A DNA stretch of 64,000 nt from Corynebacterium occultum. Lineage in GTDB: Bacteria > Actinomycetota > Actinomycetes > Mycobacteriales > Mycobacteriaceae. A model generated the notes under the pieces. That model was not told the origin of the DNA. It saw nothing but the letters and a program-made list of their open reading frames with translations, and searched no databases. Position numbers and translations under genes: made by a program. Location: contig NZ_CP046455.1 of the NCBI RefSeq assembly GCF_009734425.1, positions 930,001 through 994,000 on the forward strand, given 5' to 3'. Below, piece after piece: positions 25,172 through 33,467 of the stretch (positions within the stretch are counted from its first letter, which is position 1; every line of letters begins with the position of its first letter).

Positions 25172-26668
25172 ATGAGCCCCCAGTTCAGTCGTCGAGCCTT
25201 CTTCCGTGGTGTCGTGGTCCTGCTCTCCGGGGCAGTGCTGGCGGCCTGCGCACCCACCCCGCGGGGCTACTCCGGGGAGCGCCGCCCACTTCCCGTTCCA
25301 CCCCTGGCCGAAGGGGAGCTTATCGACGGCCGCCGTACCTTCCGGCTCGATGCCGGGGAGATCAACGCCCGCATCCTTCCGGATGAGGACACCCCCGCCT
25401 GGGGCTTCAACGGCAACCACCTGGGGCCCACCCTGCTGCTGCCGCGCGGGGAAGAAGTACAGATGGAGGTTCACAACGGACTCGGGGAGATGACCACCAT
25501 CCACTGGCACGGCATGAAACTGCCCGCCGAAATGGATGGCGGCCCACACCAGCCCATCGAGCCCGGGGAAACCTGGACCCCCACCTGGACGGTGGATCAA
25601 CCCGCCGCCACCCTCTGGTACCACCCACACCCCCATGGCCTGACCGGATTGCACGCCTACCGGGGACTGGCCGGACTGCTCTACATCACTGACCCGGAGT
25701 CGACGGCCCTGAAGATCCCCCAGGATTACGGGGTGGATGACATCCCGGTGGTCCTGATGGACCACAATTTCAACGAGGACGGCAGTCTCAATGAGATCGA
25801 GGATCCGGACCTCGGACTCAGGGGAGAGGTGCCCACCGTCAACGGCATCACCAACGCCACCTTCACCGCCAGCACCCCCAGGCTGCGGCTTCGCCTTCTC
25901 GATGCCTCCACCATGCGCTTTTTCAACCTGCGTTTCTCCGATGGCCGCCCCTTCCAGGTCATCGCCGCCGACTCCGGGCTCCTGCCGGAACCGGTGGAGG
26001 TGGAGAATATCTACCTCAGTCCCGGTGAACGCGCCGAGATCCTGGTTGATCTGGACGTGGGGGAGGAGGTGATGCTGGAAGCAGCGGAATTTCCCGAGAA
26101 CCTGGAGGTCCCGGAGGATGAGTTCTCCCTTGACTTCGGCCTGGGGGACCACTTCGAACTGCTCCAGCTTCGCGGACCCGCCGAGTCATCACCAGCTCCG
26201 GCGGCCCTTCCGGCCACCCTGATCCCGGCGATTGACCTTGATACGGAAGGTGCAGTGGAGCGGGAGTTTCGTCTCAACACCTTTGAAATCAACGGTGAAA
26301 CCATGGACATGACCAGGGTGGATCTCATCATTGATCATGACCGCCCCGAGATCTGGACCGTGAGCAATGAGAACTCGGACTGGATCCACAACTTCCATAT
26401 CCACAACGCTTTCTTCCACGTGCTTTCAGTGGAGGGAACCCAGGCCCCGATCTGGACCCAGGGGCCGAAAGACACCGTCGCTCTGCCGCCTGGGGCGAGC
26501 GTGCGCCTGGCTGTCAGTTTCGGCCCCTATCCGGACCCTGGCTGGGCCTACATGTACCACTGCCACATGCTCTTCCATGAGGATCAGGGGATGATGGGCC
26601 AATTCGTCATGCTCGAACCGGGGCAGGAAGTCGACCTGGGGGAGGTCTACGGGCACACCGCGCACTGA
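25172..26668 (+). CDS. Tat-exported multicopper oxidase, lipoprotein
   Basis: The 498-aa protein begins with a twin-arginine signal (FSRRAFFRGVVVLLSG) that ends in a lipobox, LAAC, with Cys26. It is therefore folded with copper in the cytoplasm, exported by Tat and anchored outside the membrane. Three cupredoxin domains follow. Copper ligands are visible in HWHGMK (111-114), WYHPHPHG (about 150), HNFHIHNAFFHV and the C-terminal YHCHMLFHEDQGMM, which contains the type-1 copper Cys and axial Met. It resembles CotA/SpoA/CueO-type oxidases of phenols, bilirubin or Cu(I). ATG 25172 is preceded by AGGGG and lies 10 bp after the oxygenase stop. Confidence 0.9.
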   Translation: MSPQFSRRAFFRGVVVLLSGAVLAACAPTPRGYSGERRPLPVPPLAEGELIDGRRTFRLDAGEINARILPDEDTPAWGFNGNHLGPTLLLPRGEEVQMEVHNGLGEMTTIHWHGMKLPAEMDGGPHQPIEPGETWTPTWTVDQPAATLWYHPHPHGLTGLHAYRGLAGLLYITDPESTALKIPQDYGVDDIPVVLMDHNFNEDGSLNEIEDPDLGLRGEVPTVNGITNATFTASTPRLRLRLLDASTMRFFNLRFSDGRPFQVIAADSGLLPEPVEVENIYLSPGERAEILVDLDVGEEVMLEAAEFPENLEVPEDEFSLDFGLGDHFELLQLRGPAESSPAPAALPATLIPAIDLDTEGAVEREFRLNTFEINGETMDMTRVDLIIDHDRPEIWTVSNENSDWIHNFHIHNAFFHVLSVEGTQAPIWTQGPKDTVALPPGASVRLAVSFGPYPDPGWAYMYHCHMLFHEDQGMMGQFVMLEPGQEVDLGEVYGHTAH

Positions 26669-26734
26669 TACCCCAGGGGGTGGGTCCCATGTGAGAGAAA
26701 TGGATATTTATCAGCAAATGATTAATATTTCCTC

Positions 26735-27304
26735 ATGCGTAAAACCTTGTTGGCCCTTGGTGTGGCCGCTTCCGTCACCTTCTCCACCATTGTTCCCGCT
26801 GCAGCTCAGACCACTGAGTTGGAGCCGGAGAACACCGCAGAGACCTCCCTCAGTGCGGAGCTCTCCAGCGAATCCGAATCCACTGAGTCAGAAGATTCTG
26901 AGACGCAGCTGTTCAGCTCCCTGTCTTCCGGAGGTTCCTCCGAGGGCGAGGCCGGGGAGCTTATCGGTGGCGCGGTCGTGCTGGCAGCTGTGGTCGGACT
27001 GGCTGGAGCCGGTGTCACCTGGGCGGTGCAGCAGCGCCTGATTCCCAACCCGCTGCCGGGCATCATTCCCGGACCCGCACCGAAGTCTGCTCCGGCGCCT
27101 GCGCCTGCTCCTGCGCCTGCGCCTGCTCCGGCGCCTGCGCCTGCGCCTGCTCCTGCGCCGAAGCCTTCCACTCAGGTGTACTACCAGAACTGCGCGGCAG
27201 TTTGGAATGCGATCGGGGGGCCCATCCGCAAGAATGACCCGGGTTACCGCTCCGCCCATGACCGTGACGGTGATGGTGTGGGCTGCGAGCGGGATCCCCG
27301 CTAG
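26735..27304 (+). CDS. Secreted Excalibur-domain protein with Pro-Ala linker
   Basis: This 189-aa exported protein has a signal peptide (MRKTLLALGVAASVTFSTIV...AAAQ), an acidic Ser/Glu-rich segment and a hydrophobic helix (GGAVVLAAVVGLAGAGVTWAV). A proline-alanine repeat (about residues 118-145) then leads to a C-terminal Excalibur calcium-binding domain. The latter shows YYQNCAAVWNA and DRDGDGVGCE, matching the DxDxDGxxCE loop. The Pro-Ala run is a cell-wall spanning linker. Such proteins are common at actinobacterial surfaces and lack known activity. It is closed by a perfect bidirectional terminator. Confidence 0.85.
   Translation: MRKTLLALGVAASVTFSTIVPAAAQTTELEPENTAETSLSAELSSESESTESEDSETQLFSSLSSGGSSEGEAGELIGGAVVLAAVVGLAGAGVTWAVQQRLIPNPLPGIIPGPAPKSAPAPAPAPAPAPAPAPAPAPAPAPKPSTQVYYQNCAAVWNAIGGPIRKNDPGYRSAHDRDGDGVGCERDPR
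27089..27160 (+). repeat. Tandem Pro-Ala coding repeat
   Basis: Imperfect repeats of GCGCCTGCGCCTGCTCC (about 18 bp, in frame) encode alternating Pro and Ala. This low-complexity tract is prone to length variation between strains. Confidence 0.8.
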
Positions 27305-27325
27305 AGCCGGCTTCTACTCAGGAAC

Positions 27326-27370
27326 AAAAGACCGCACCACCCTCAATTAAGGAGGGTGGTGCGGTCTTTT
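27326..27370. terminator. Perfect bidirectional terminator
   Basis: A 19-bp perfect stem (starting AAAAGACCGCACCACC) encloses a 7-nt loop, with T-runs on both strands. It separates the Excalibur gene from the convergent tRNA-Gln. Confidence 0.92.
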
Positions 27371-27383
27371 CATTCTGCTGTGC

Positions 27384-27452
27384 TTCCCCACCAGGACTCG
27401 AACCTGGAATGACGGTACCAAAAACCGTAGTGTTGCCATTACACCATGGGGA
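27384..27452 (-). tRNA. tRNA-Gln (anticodon UUG)
   Basis: On the minus strand a tRNA cloverleaf can be drawn. Acceptor TCCCCAT pairs with GTGGGGA, the anticodon stem is ACGGT/ACCGT with loop TTTTGGT (anticodon TTG), and the T arm is CCAGG-TTCGAAT-CCTGG. No CCA is encoded. Its place between glmU and the tetR-mfd pair matches the conserved mycobacterial/corynebacterial order as I recall it, although accessory genes now separate it from glmU. Confidence 0.92.
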
Positions 27453-27521
27453 ACGACAAGAACACACCTTACCCGATCACCTGGTGTGTCAGTCAATTGA
27501 GGAAGCGATAGGCTGGCAGTC

Positions 27522-28202
27522 ATGGTTCGTCAGCGGATGACCGGCAAGGAACGCCGGGAACAGCTCATTTCGATCGGCAGAAGTGTCTTCGCCGAACGTG
27601 GCTTTGAAGGCACCAGTGTTGAGGAGGTTGCGGCCCGGGCAAATGTCTCCAAACCGGTGCTCTATGAACACTTCGGTGGCAAGGAGGGGCTCTATGCGGT
27701 GGTGGTCGACCGGGAGATGATCCGCCTTGAGAATCTGATCACCGAAGCTCTGCAAAAGGGTCGCTCCAAGGTGCGGATCGAACGTGCCGTGCTGGCCCTG
27801 CTGACCTATGTGGAGAAAGAGACCGATGGTTTCCAGATCCTGGTGCGTGATATGACCCCCGGCAAGGACCGCAGTTACTCCACACTGCTCAACACCGCAG
27901 TCGGGCAGGTCTCCCATATACTGGGCCATTCCTTCCAGCGGCAGGGACTGCAGGAGGAGGTTGCGGTGCTCTACGGCCAGGCCCTGGTGGGCATGGTCTC
28001 CACCACCGCCCAGTGGTGGCTTGATGAGCGTCAACCCCCGAAGGAGGAGGTTGCGGCGCATATCGTCAACCTCTGCTGGAACGGCCTGGCGGGGATGCTG
28101 GGCCAGCCGACCCTCTCCGATGAGGTCCTGGCGGAACTCGCGGAAGCGGAACGTGCCGAAGCTGAAAACATGTCTGCAGAAAATATCGAGGAGAACGCGT
28201 GA
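27522..28202 (+). CDS. TetR-family transcriptional regulator
   Basis: This 226-aa regulator has an N-terminal HTH (FEGTSVEEVAARANVSKPVLYEHFGGKEGLY in pieces, about residues 28-58) and an all-helical ligand-binding domain. It precedes mfd, overlapping it by 4 bp (GTGA), and the same arrangement is found in mycobacteria (Rv1019-mfd as I recall). Target genes are not evident. The window's only orphan TetR-like palindrome (24103-24118) lies 3.4 kb upstream and could be one of its sites, but this is speculation. Confidence 0.88.
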   Translation: MVRQRMTGKERREQLISIGRSVFAERGFEGTSVEEVAARANVSKPVLYEHFGGKEGLYAVVVDREMIRLENLITEALQKGRSKVRIERAVLALLTYVEKETDGFQILVRDMTPGKDRSYSTLLNTAVGQVSHILGHSFQRQGLQEEVAVLYGQALVGMVSTTAQWWLDERQPPKEEVAAHIVNLCWNGLAGMLGQPTLSDEVLAELAEAERAEAENMSAENIEENA

Positions 28203-31200
28203 GCCCCCAGGGCAGCACCGAAACACCCATGCTCGCCGGTCTGGCCAAGGTTGCGGCCACCGATCCCAAGATCAGGGGCATGCTCAACCATGTCGGTGAG
28301 AAGTCACTGCACCTGACCGGCATCGACCAGGCACGCCCCTGGGCCATCGCCGCCCTGGCACAGCGTGCCCCGGTGCTGCTGGTCACCGCCACCGGTCGTG
28401 AAGCCGAGGATCTGACCGCCGAGCTCAAGGCGATCCTGGGGGACAAGGTCGCCTGGTTCCCCTCCTGGGAGACCCTGCCCCATGAGCGGATGAGCCCCGG
28501 TGTGGACAGTGTCGGCCAGCGCGCCCACGTCCTGCACCATCTGGCTGAACTGAAGGTGGTGGTCACCGCGGCGCGTGGCTTCTGCCAGCCGCTCCTTGGG
28601 GACACCCCCGGCCGGGCACCTGTCGTGCTCCGCGAAGAGACGGAGCATGACTTTGAGGAGCTGGTCCGTCAGCTGGTGTTCCGGGCCTACAGCCCGGTGG
28701 ACATGGTGGCCAAGCGTGGGGAGTTCGCCACCCGTGGTGGCATCCTCGATATCTTCCCCACCACCTACAACTATCCCGTGCGGGTGGAGTTCTGGGGTGA
28801 TGAGATCACCGAGATCCGGCAGTTCTCCGTCGCCGACCAGCGCACCCTGCCCGATGTGGCGGTCGGGGAGGTGGAGATCTATCCGGCACGCGAACTACCC
28901 ATCACCGAGGGCGTCGCAAAGCGCGCCGCCGAGCTGCTGGTGGCCCATCCCGGCAACCCCACCCTCGTGGAGCTGCTGACCCGCATCTCCGAGCAGACTC
29001 CGGCGGAGGGGATGGAGGCACTGATCCCCGCACTCGTCGACACCCCCATGGTGACCTTGTCTGAGCTGATGCCCCAGGGCACCCATGTGCTGTTGGTCGC
29101 ACCGGAGAAGATCCGCACCCGCATCACCGACCTGGCGGCCACCGACGCGGAGTTCCTCGCCGCCGGATGGGAGGCCGCCGCGATGGGAGCCAGCGGACCG
29201 GTGGCCGCCGAGGGCCTGGACCTTTCCGCCTCCTCCTACCGCTCCTATGAATCCCTGCAGGTCACCGCGGAGAAGAACAAGATCGCGTGGTGGACCTTCG
29301 CCCCGCCCGGCATGTTCCAGGCCGATGAGGCAGACACCCTGCCCCTGGAATATGAACCCGGCCCCACCCCGCGTGGCGACGCCACCGCCATCGAGGAAAT
29401 GATGGCACTCCTGCTCGCCCACACCAGGATCGGGGGCCGCGCCGCCTTCATCGCACCCGCCGAAGGCGCCATTAAGCGCATGGTGGAACGCTTCGCCGAG
29501 AAGGGCATCCCCACCAAGGTGGCAACCCCCGGCTGGGAACCCACCCCCGGTGAAGTCACCCTCTACCGGGCGCTCAGCCACGCCGGACTGGTTTTCCCCA
29601 AGGTCCGCAAGCACCGCGACGCCGACGCCCTGCCCCTGGTCGTGATCACCGAAACCGACCTCACCGGCAACCGCGTCGGGGACATCGCCGGTGCTAAACG
29701 ACGCCCCGCCCGCCGCCGCAACAAGGTCGACCCCCTCGCCCTGAAAACCGGCGACTTCGTGGTGCACGAAACCCACGGCATCGGCCGCTTCCTCAAGATG
29801 GCAGAAAGAACCATCACCACCGGCGACGATAAATCCCGGCGCGAATACATCGTCCTGGAATACGCCCCCGCCAAACGCGGACAGCCCGCCGACCAGCTCT
29901 GGGTTCCCATGGAATCCCTGGACCTGTTGTCCAAGTACTCCGGTGGGGAATCACCGACCCTGTCCAAGATGGGTGGCTCGGACTGGAAGAACACCAAGAA
30001 GAAGGCCCGGGCCGCGGTCCGCGAGATCGCCGGGGAACTGGTGCAGCTCTACGCTAAACGCCAGGCCTCACCGGGGCACCCCTTCGCCCCGGACACCCCC
30101 TGGCAGCGGGAGATGGAGGACAACTTCCCCTTCGTCGAAACCGAGGACCAGATGAACGCCATCGAGGCGGTCAAGGAGGACATGGAGAAAGCAGTTCCCA
30201 TGGACCGCGTCATTGTCGGCGATGTGGGTTACGGCAAGACCGAGGTGGCGGTGCGTGCGGCCTTCAAGGCGGTGCAGGATGGCAGGCAGGTCGCCGTGCT
30301 GGTGCCCACCACGCTCCTCGCCCAGCAACACCTGTCCACCTTTGAACAGCGTATGGAGGGTTTTCCGGTCACCATCCGGGGGCTTTCCCGCTTCACCTCT
30401 GCCGCGGACTCCAAGGAGGTTCTCAAGGGATTGGCCGATGGTGCCGTCGACATCGTGGTGGGAACCCACCGTCTGCTGGCCACCGGTGTGCACTGGAAGA
30501 ACCTCGGCCTGATCGTCGTGGATGAGGAGCAGCGTTTCGGCGTGGAGCACAAGGAACACATCAAGGCGCTGCGCAGCCACGTCGACGTGCTCACCATGTC
30601 CGCCACCCCGATCCCCCGCACCCTGGAGATGTCGATGGCCGGCATCCGGGAGATGACCACCATCCTCACCCCGCCGGAGGACCGTCACCCCGTGCTGACC
30701 TATGTCGGCACCCAGGAGGAGAAGCAGGTCGCTGCCGCCATCCGCCGAGAACTGCTTCGCGACGGCCAGGTTTTCTTCGTCCACAACAAGGTCTCCGACA
30801 TCGAGAAGAAGGCCCGCGAGCTACGCGAACTCGTGCCCGAGGCACGCATCGTCGTCGCCCACGGCCAGATGAGCGAGGAACTGTTGGAACAGACCGTCCA
30901 GGGTTTCTGGGACCGCGAATATGATGTCCTCGTCTGCACCACCATCGTGGAAACCGGTCTGGACATCGCCAACGCGAACACCCTCATCGTGGAAAACGCC
31001 CACCACATGGGCCTGTCCCAGCTGCACCAGCTGCGGGGGCGCGTCGGCCGATCCCGGGAACGCGGTTACGCCTACTTCCTCTACCCCAAGGGTGCGATCC
31101 TGACCGAGTCCTCCTACGACCGCTTGGCGACGATCGCGCAGAACAACGACCTCGGTGCCGGCATGGCCGTGGCAATGAAGGACCTCGAAATGCGCGGCGC

Positions 31201-31873
31201 CGGCAATGTTCTCGGTGCTGAACAATCCGGCCACATCGCCGGCGTCGGCTTCGACCTCTACATCCGGCTCGTCGGCGAAGCCGTGGACACCTACCGCGCA
31301 CTGGCCACCGGCCAGGTCATGGACGCCACCGACCAGGGGCCGAAGGAAATCCGCATCGACCTCCCCGTCGACGCCCACATCCCCGAGTCCTACATCAACT
31401 CCGAAAGACTACGCCTGGAGGTCTACCGCAAACTGGCAGCTTCCGCCTCCAGCACTGACCTCCAGTTGATCATCGAGGAAATGGAGGACCGCTACGGACC
31501 CATCCCCGAGGAAGTTTCCCGACTATTGGCGGTGGCGAGGTTGAGACACCAGGCTCGACGCGCCGGGATCACTGATATCGGAGTCCAGGGCACCCGCATC
31601 AAGGTGCACCCCGTGGATCTGCCGGACTCCAAGCAGGTCCGCTTGCGCCGTCTTTTCCCTGGCTCCAACTACCGGGCCGCCGCCAAGGCAATCCAGCTGC
31701 CCTTCCCGAAGTCGGGCCGCAACATCACCGACCCGAAGCTGCGCGATGTGGAACTGCTGCAGTGGATGGCGGACTTCCTCTCCCGGATGTTCGACCTGGA
31801 TGAGGTTGACATCAATGTGGGAGTGGGTGCTTCGGGGAAGAAGAAGTCGAGCGTGGTGTCCGCCTCGGAATAG
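28199..31873 (+). CDS. mfd: Transcription-repair coupling factor
   Basis: This 1224-aa ATP-dependent translocase removes RNA polymerase stalled at lesions and recruits UvrA. Domain order is visible: a UvrB-homology N-terminal region, the RNA-polymerase-interacting domain (KTGDFVVHETHGIGRF, about residue 515 onward) and an SF2 RecG-like motor. The motor has Walker A GDVGYGKTEVA (about 675), DEEQRFG and TMSATPIPRTLEMS. A C-terminal TRCF domain follows. GTG 28199 overlaps the tetR stop, so the two are co-translated. The C-terminus ends in a basic/serine tail. Confidence 0.96.
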   Translation: MSPQGSTETPMLAGLAKVAATDPKIRGMLNHVGEKSLHLTGIDQARPWAIAALAQRAPVLLVTATGREAEDLTAELKAILGDKVAWFPSWETLPHERMSPGVDSVGQRAHVLHHLAELKVVVTAARGFCQPLLGDTPGRAPVVLREETEHDFEELVRQLVFRAYSPVDMVAKRGEFATRGGILDIFPTTYNYPVRVEFWGDEITEIRQFSVADQRTLPDVAVGEVEIYPARELPITEGVAKRAAELLVAHPGNPTLVELLTRISEQTPAEGMEALIPALVDTPMVTLSELMPQGTHVLLVAPEKIRTRITDLAATDAEFLAAGWEAAAMGASGPVAAEGLDLSASSYRSYESLQVTAEKNKIAWWTFAPPGMFQADEADTLPLEYEPGPTPRGDATAIEEMMALLLAHTRIGGRAAFIAPAEGAIKRMVERFAEKGIPTKVATPGWEPTPGEVTLYRALSHAGLVFPKVRKHRDADALPLVVITETDLTGNRVGDIAGAKRRPARRRNKVDPLALKTGDFVVHETHGIGRFLKMAERTITTGDDKSRREYIVLEYAPAKRGQPADQLWVPMESLDLLSKYSGGESPTLSKMGGSDWKNTKKKARAAVREIAGELVQLYAKRQASPGHPFAPDTPWQREMEDNFPFVETEDQMNAIEAVKEDMEKAVPMDRVIVGDVGYGKTEVAVRAAFKAVQDGRQVAVLVPTTLLAQQHLSTFEQRMEGFPVTIRGLSRFTSAADSKEVLKGLADGAVDIVVGTHRLLATGVHWKNLGLIVVDEEQRFGVEHKEHIKALRSHVDVLTMSATPIPRTLEMSMAGIREMTTILTPPEDRHPVLTYVGTQEEKQVAAAIRRELLRDGQVFFVHNKVSDIEKKARELRELVPEARIVVAHGQMSEELLEQTVQGFWDREYDVLVCTTIVETGLDIANANTLIVENAHHMGLSQLHQLRGRVGRSRERGYAYFLYPKGAILTESSYDRLATIAQNNDLGAGMAVAMKDLEMRGAGNVLGAEQSGHIAGVGFDLYIRLVGEAVDTYRALATGQVMDATDQGPKEIRIDLPVDAHIPESYINSERLRLEVYRKLAASASSTDLQLIIEEMEDRYGPIPEEVSRLLAVARLRHQARRAGITDIGVQGTRIKVHPVDLPDSKQVRLRRLFPGSNYRAAAKAIQLPFPKSGRNITDPKLRDVELLQWMADFLSRMFDLDEVDINVGVGASGKKKSSVVSASE

Positions 31874-31991
31874 TGGGCTGCTTTCCTGGGGTTCAGCTAT
31901 TCGGCGGGGGTACCGGTGTACGTAATGCGAACTCCAGGGGGTGGGTTTGAACTGCGGAAATCCGCTTGGCAGGGGAGTGACGGAGGAAAGG

Positions 31992-32207
31992 GTGCGCCGG
32001 GGAGTGTCCTCTGCCACACTTGCTGCCATGCACCTTTCTGGGGCATCATCTTCGGTTGTCTGGCTGCTGGAGGGGAGTCCGAAGACGAAGATCAAGACAG
32101 ATCCGGCAGCCGAAGCAGAAGCCTCACCCGAGCAGGTGGTTCAGACTGTGACTCCTGCGGAAGACGGGAAGCCCGAAACAGTTCAGAGAGTTTCCATCCG
32201 GGACTGA
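31992..32207 (+). CDS. Possible small protein (71 codons) after mfd
   Basis: A GTG start at 31992 is preceded by GGAGGAAAG at good spacing. The product begins with a weakly hydrophobic stretch (GVSSATLAAMHLSGASSSVVW) and continues with a charged segment rich in Lys, Glu and Pro. No family is recognised, and the frame has no strong codon signal. It partly fills the 363-bp gap between mfd and the convergent DUF559 gene; apart from this I see nothing in that gap. It may be non-coding. Confidence 0.25.
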   Translation: MRRGVSSATLAAMHLSGASSSVVWLLEGSPKTKIKTDPAAEAEASPEQVVQTVTPAEDGKPETVQRVSIRD

Positions 32208-32236
32208 TAAGGCGAGGATTCTGGCGCCAGTGACCC

Positions 32237-33187
32237 TCAGGCTGCCCGGGAATCTGGTGGCTGGGTTGGCTGGGTTGGCTGGGCCAGAGTTCTTCTGATT
32301 GTCGCGATGAAGGATTCACCGTTCAGATCCGCAGCGGAGAAGCGAAGCAGCCTGATACCGGTGTTCTGGATCTGTTTCTCACGGAGGCGCTCGGCTCTGA
32401 TTACCTGCTCAGTCTTATTCTGATACTTGACTGAACCATCAATTTCGATCCCCAGCCACTCATCGATGAGCATGTCTAGGCGGTAAGTCTTGTAGGTCGT
32501 CTCCACCGGCGCCTGTAACTCCATCTGGTGCGTATTAGCGAGACCGGATTCAATGAGTTGAGCTCGTGCCCTGGACTCCAGGGGACTTTCAGCGAGCGGA
32601 TTAGAATGCTGAAGGGCCCGCCAGACCCGGCTAGTGCCGTGGGCGCGGCCAAATGCCCTGAATTTGCGCTCCAGGCTCGATTTTGATTCCCGGTTTGTGC
32701 GTAGTTCCGCATCCAGGGTGGTGAGCCCCTGAGCGAGGTCGCTGGTCCGCACCACATCGAAGAGGGTGCGTTCCTTGGTGGTCAGGCGCAGCCCCTGCCA
32801 GGTCACCACATTCTTTGGTGGGAGATGCCAATTTCGGTAGATCACATTGGTGGGCCACTGGGATTTACTCGGGGGAAGTGTTTTTCCGATTGCGCACAGC
32901 TCGACCGGCCCTGATGAAGGCAGGAGAGGTAACCGCCGGATTCTTGCGGCAGCGTGCCCCACGACCACTGCCCGATGAACACTTCTTCCGACTGCCAGGG
33001 CCTGCACCCTGGCTTGTTCCCACGCTGGCAGTGCATTCCAGGTTGCCGCGTTGATCGCCAGGGCTGAAGTCAGTTGAAGATGGAACCGAGAATGATTCCT
33101 CACCCAGTCAGCATGCTCCGCCACATTCATTGACCGAAGGTTGATGAACTCTGATCCATCCACCTGAATAGTATTTCCCCGATACAT
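32237..33187 (-). CDS. DUF559 (Vsr-like nuclease fold) domain protein
   Basis: This 316-aa protein has an N-terminal AbiEi-antitoxin-like winged-helix region (LTTKERTLFDVVRTSD...LTTLDAELR) and a C-terminal DUF559 domain. The latter has the PD-(D/E)XK/Vsr-like pattern ESPLESRARAQLIESG, YRLDMLIDEWLGIEIDG and RLLRFSAADL. Such two-part proteins are common single-copy or paralogous genes in corynebacteria and are of unknown function. A short TQPTQP repeat near the C-terminus reflects a GGCTGGGTT tandem repeat in DNA. The upstream region (33188-33467) holds two unusual inverted repeats. Confidence 0.72.
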   Translation of the reverse strand: MYRGNTIQVDGSEFINLRSMNVAEHADWVRNHSRFHLQLTSALAINAATWNALPAWEQARVQALAVGRSVHRAVVVGHAAARIRRLPLLPSSGPVELCAIGKTLPPSKSQWPTNVIYRNWHLPPKNVVTWQGLRLTTKERTLFDVVRTSDLAQGLTTLDAELRTNRESKSSLERKFRAFGRAHGTSRVWRALQHSNPLAESPLESRARAQLIESGLANTHQMELQAPVETTYKTYRLDMLIDEWLGIEIDGSVKYQNKTEQVIRAERLREKQIQNTGIRLLRFSAADLNGESFIATIRRTLAQPTQPTQPPDSRAA

Positions 33188-33240
33188 ATCTCAGCAGTGT
33201 GGCGAACCCGGAATTCCGGCGCCGGGCCTTGATCCAGGTG

Positions 33241-33277
33241 CTGTGGATAAGTGGCTGATCTGGGGACTTATCCACAG
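33241..33277. repeat. Inverted pair of DnaA-box-like sequences
   Basis: CTGTGGATAAGT and ACTTATCCACAG are 12-bp perfect inverted arms separated by 13 bp. Each contains the exact DnaA box consensus TTATCCACA (33242-33250 reversed and 33268-33276). It lies 54 bp upstream of the DUF559 gene. It may bind DnaA or act as a regulatory hairpin. Confidence 0.6.
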
Positions 33278-33338
33278 GGTGGGCGGAAAATCGTGGTTTT
33301 TGGGGGATTGGGGGGAGTGAGGGGGTTTTCGTGGAGGT

Positions 33339-33421
33339 GTAGCTAATTGGACCACGCTAATGCGAGTAATCACTCCGGGGAGAAATTGTGTTGGCCGTAC
33401 AAGCGTGGTCCAACTAGCTAC
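33339..33421. repeat. 20-bp near-perfect inverted repeat with 43-nt loop
   Basis: Positions 33339-33358 (starting GTAGCTAATTGG) pair with 33402-33421 with one mismatch, which becomes a G-U pair in a minus-strand transcript. The loop contains smaller self-complementary parts. It lies between the 3' end of the APC permease gene and the DUF559 promoter. There is no T-run, so it is not a standard terminator. Confidence 0.6.
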
Positions 33422-33467
33422 CAAACCGAAGAACTCAAACAGCACCCACCCCGAACCCCGGACCGAG

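Noticed and set aside
27089..27160. CRISPR-like periodic repeat
   Set aside because: The period is 18 bp or less with no spacers, and it encodes an in-frame Pro-Ala linker.
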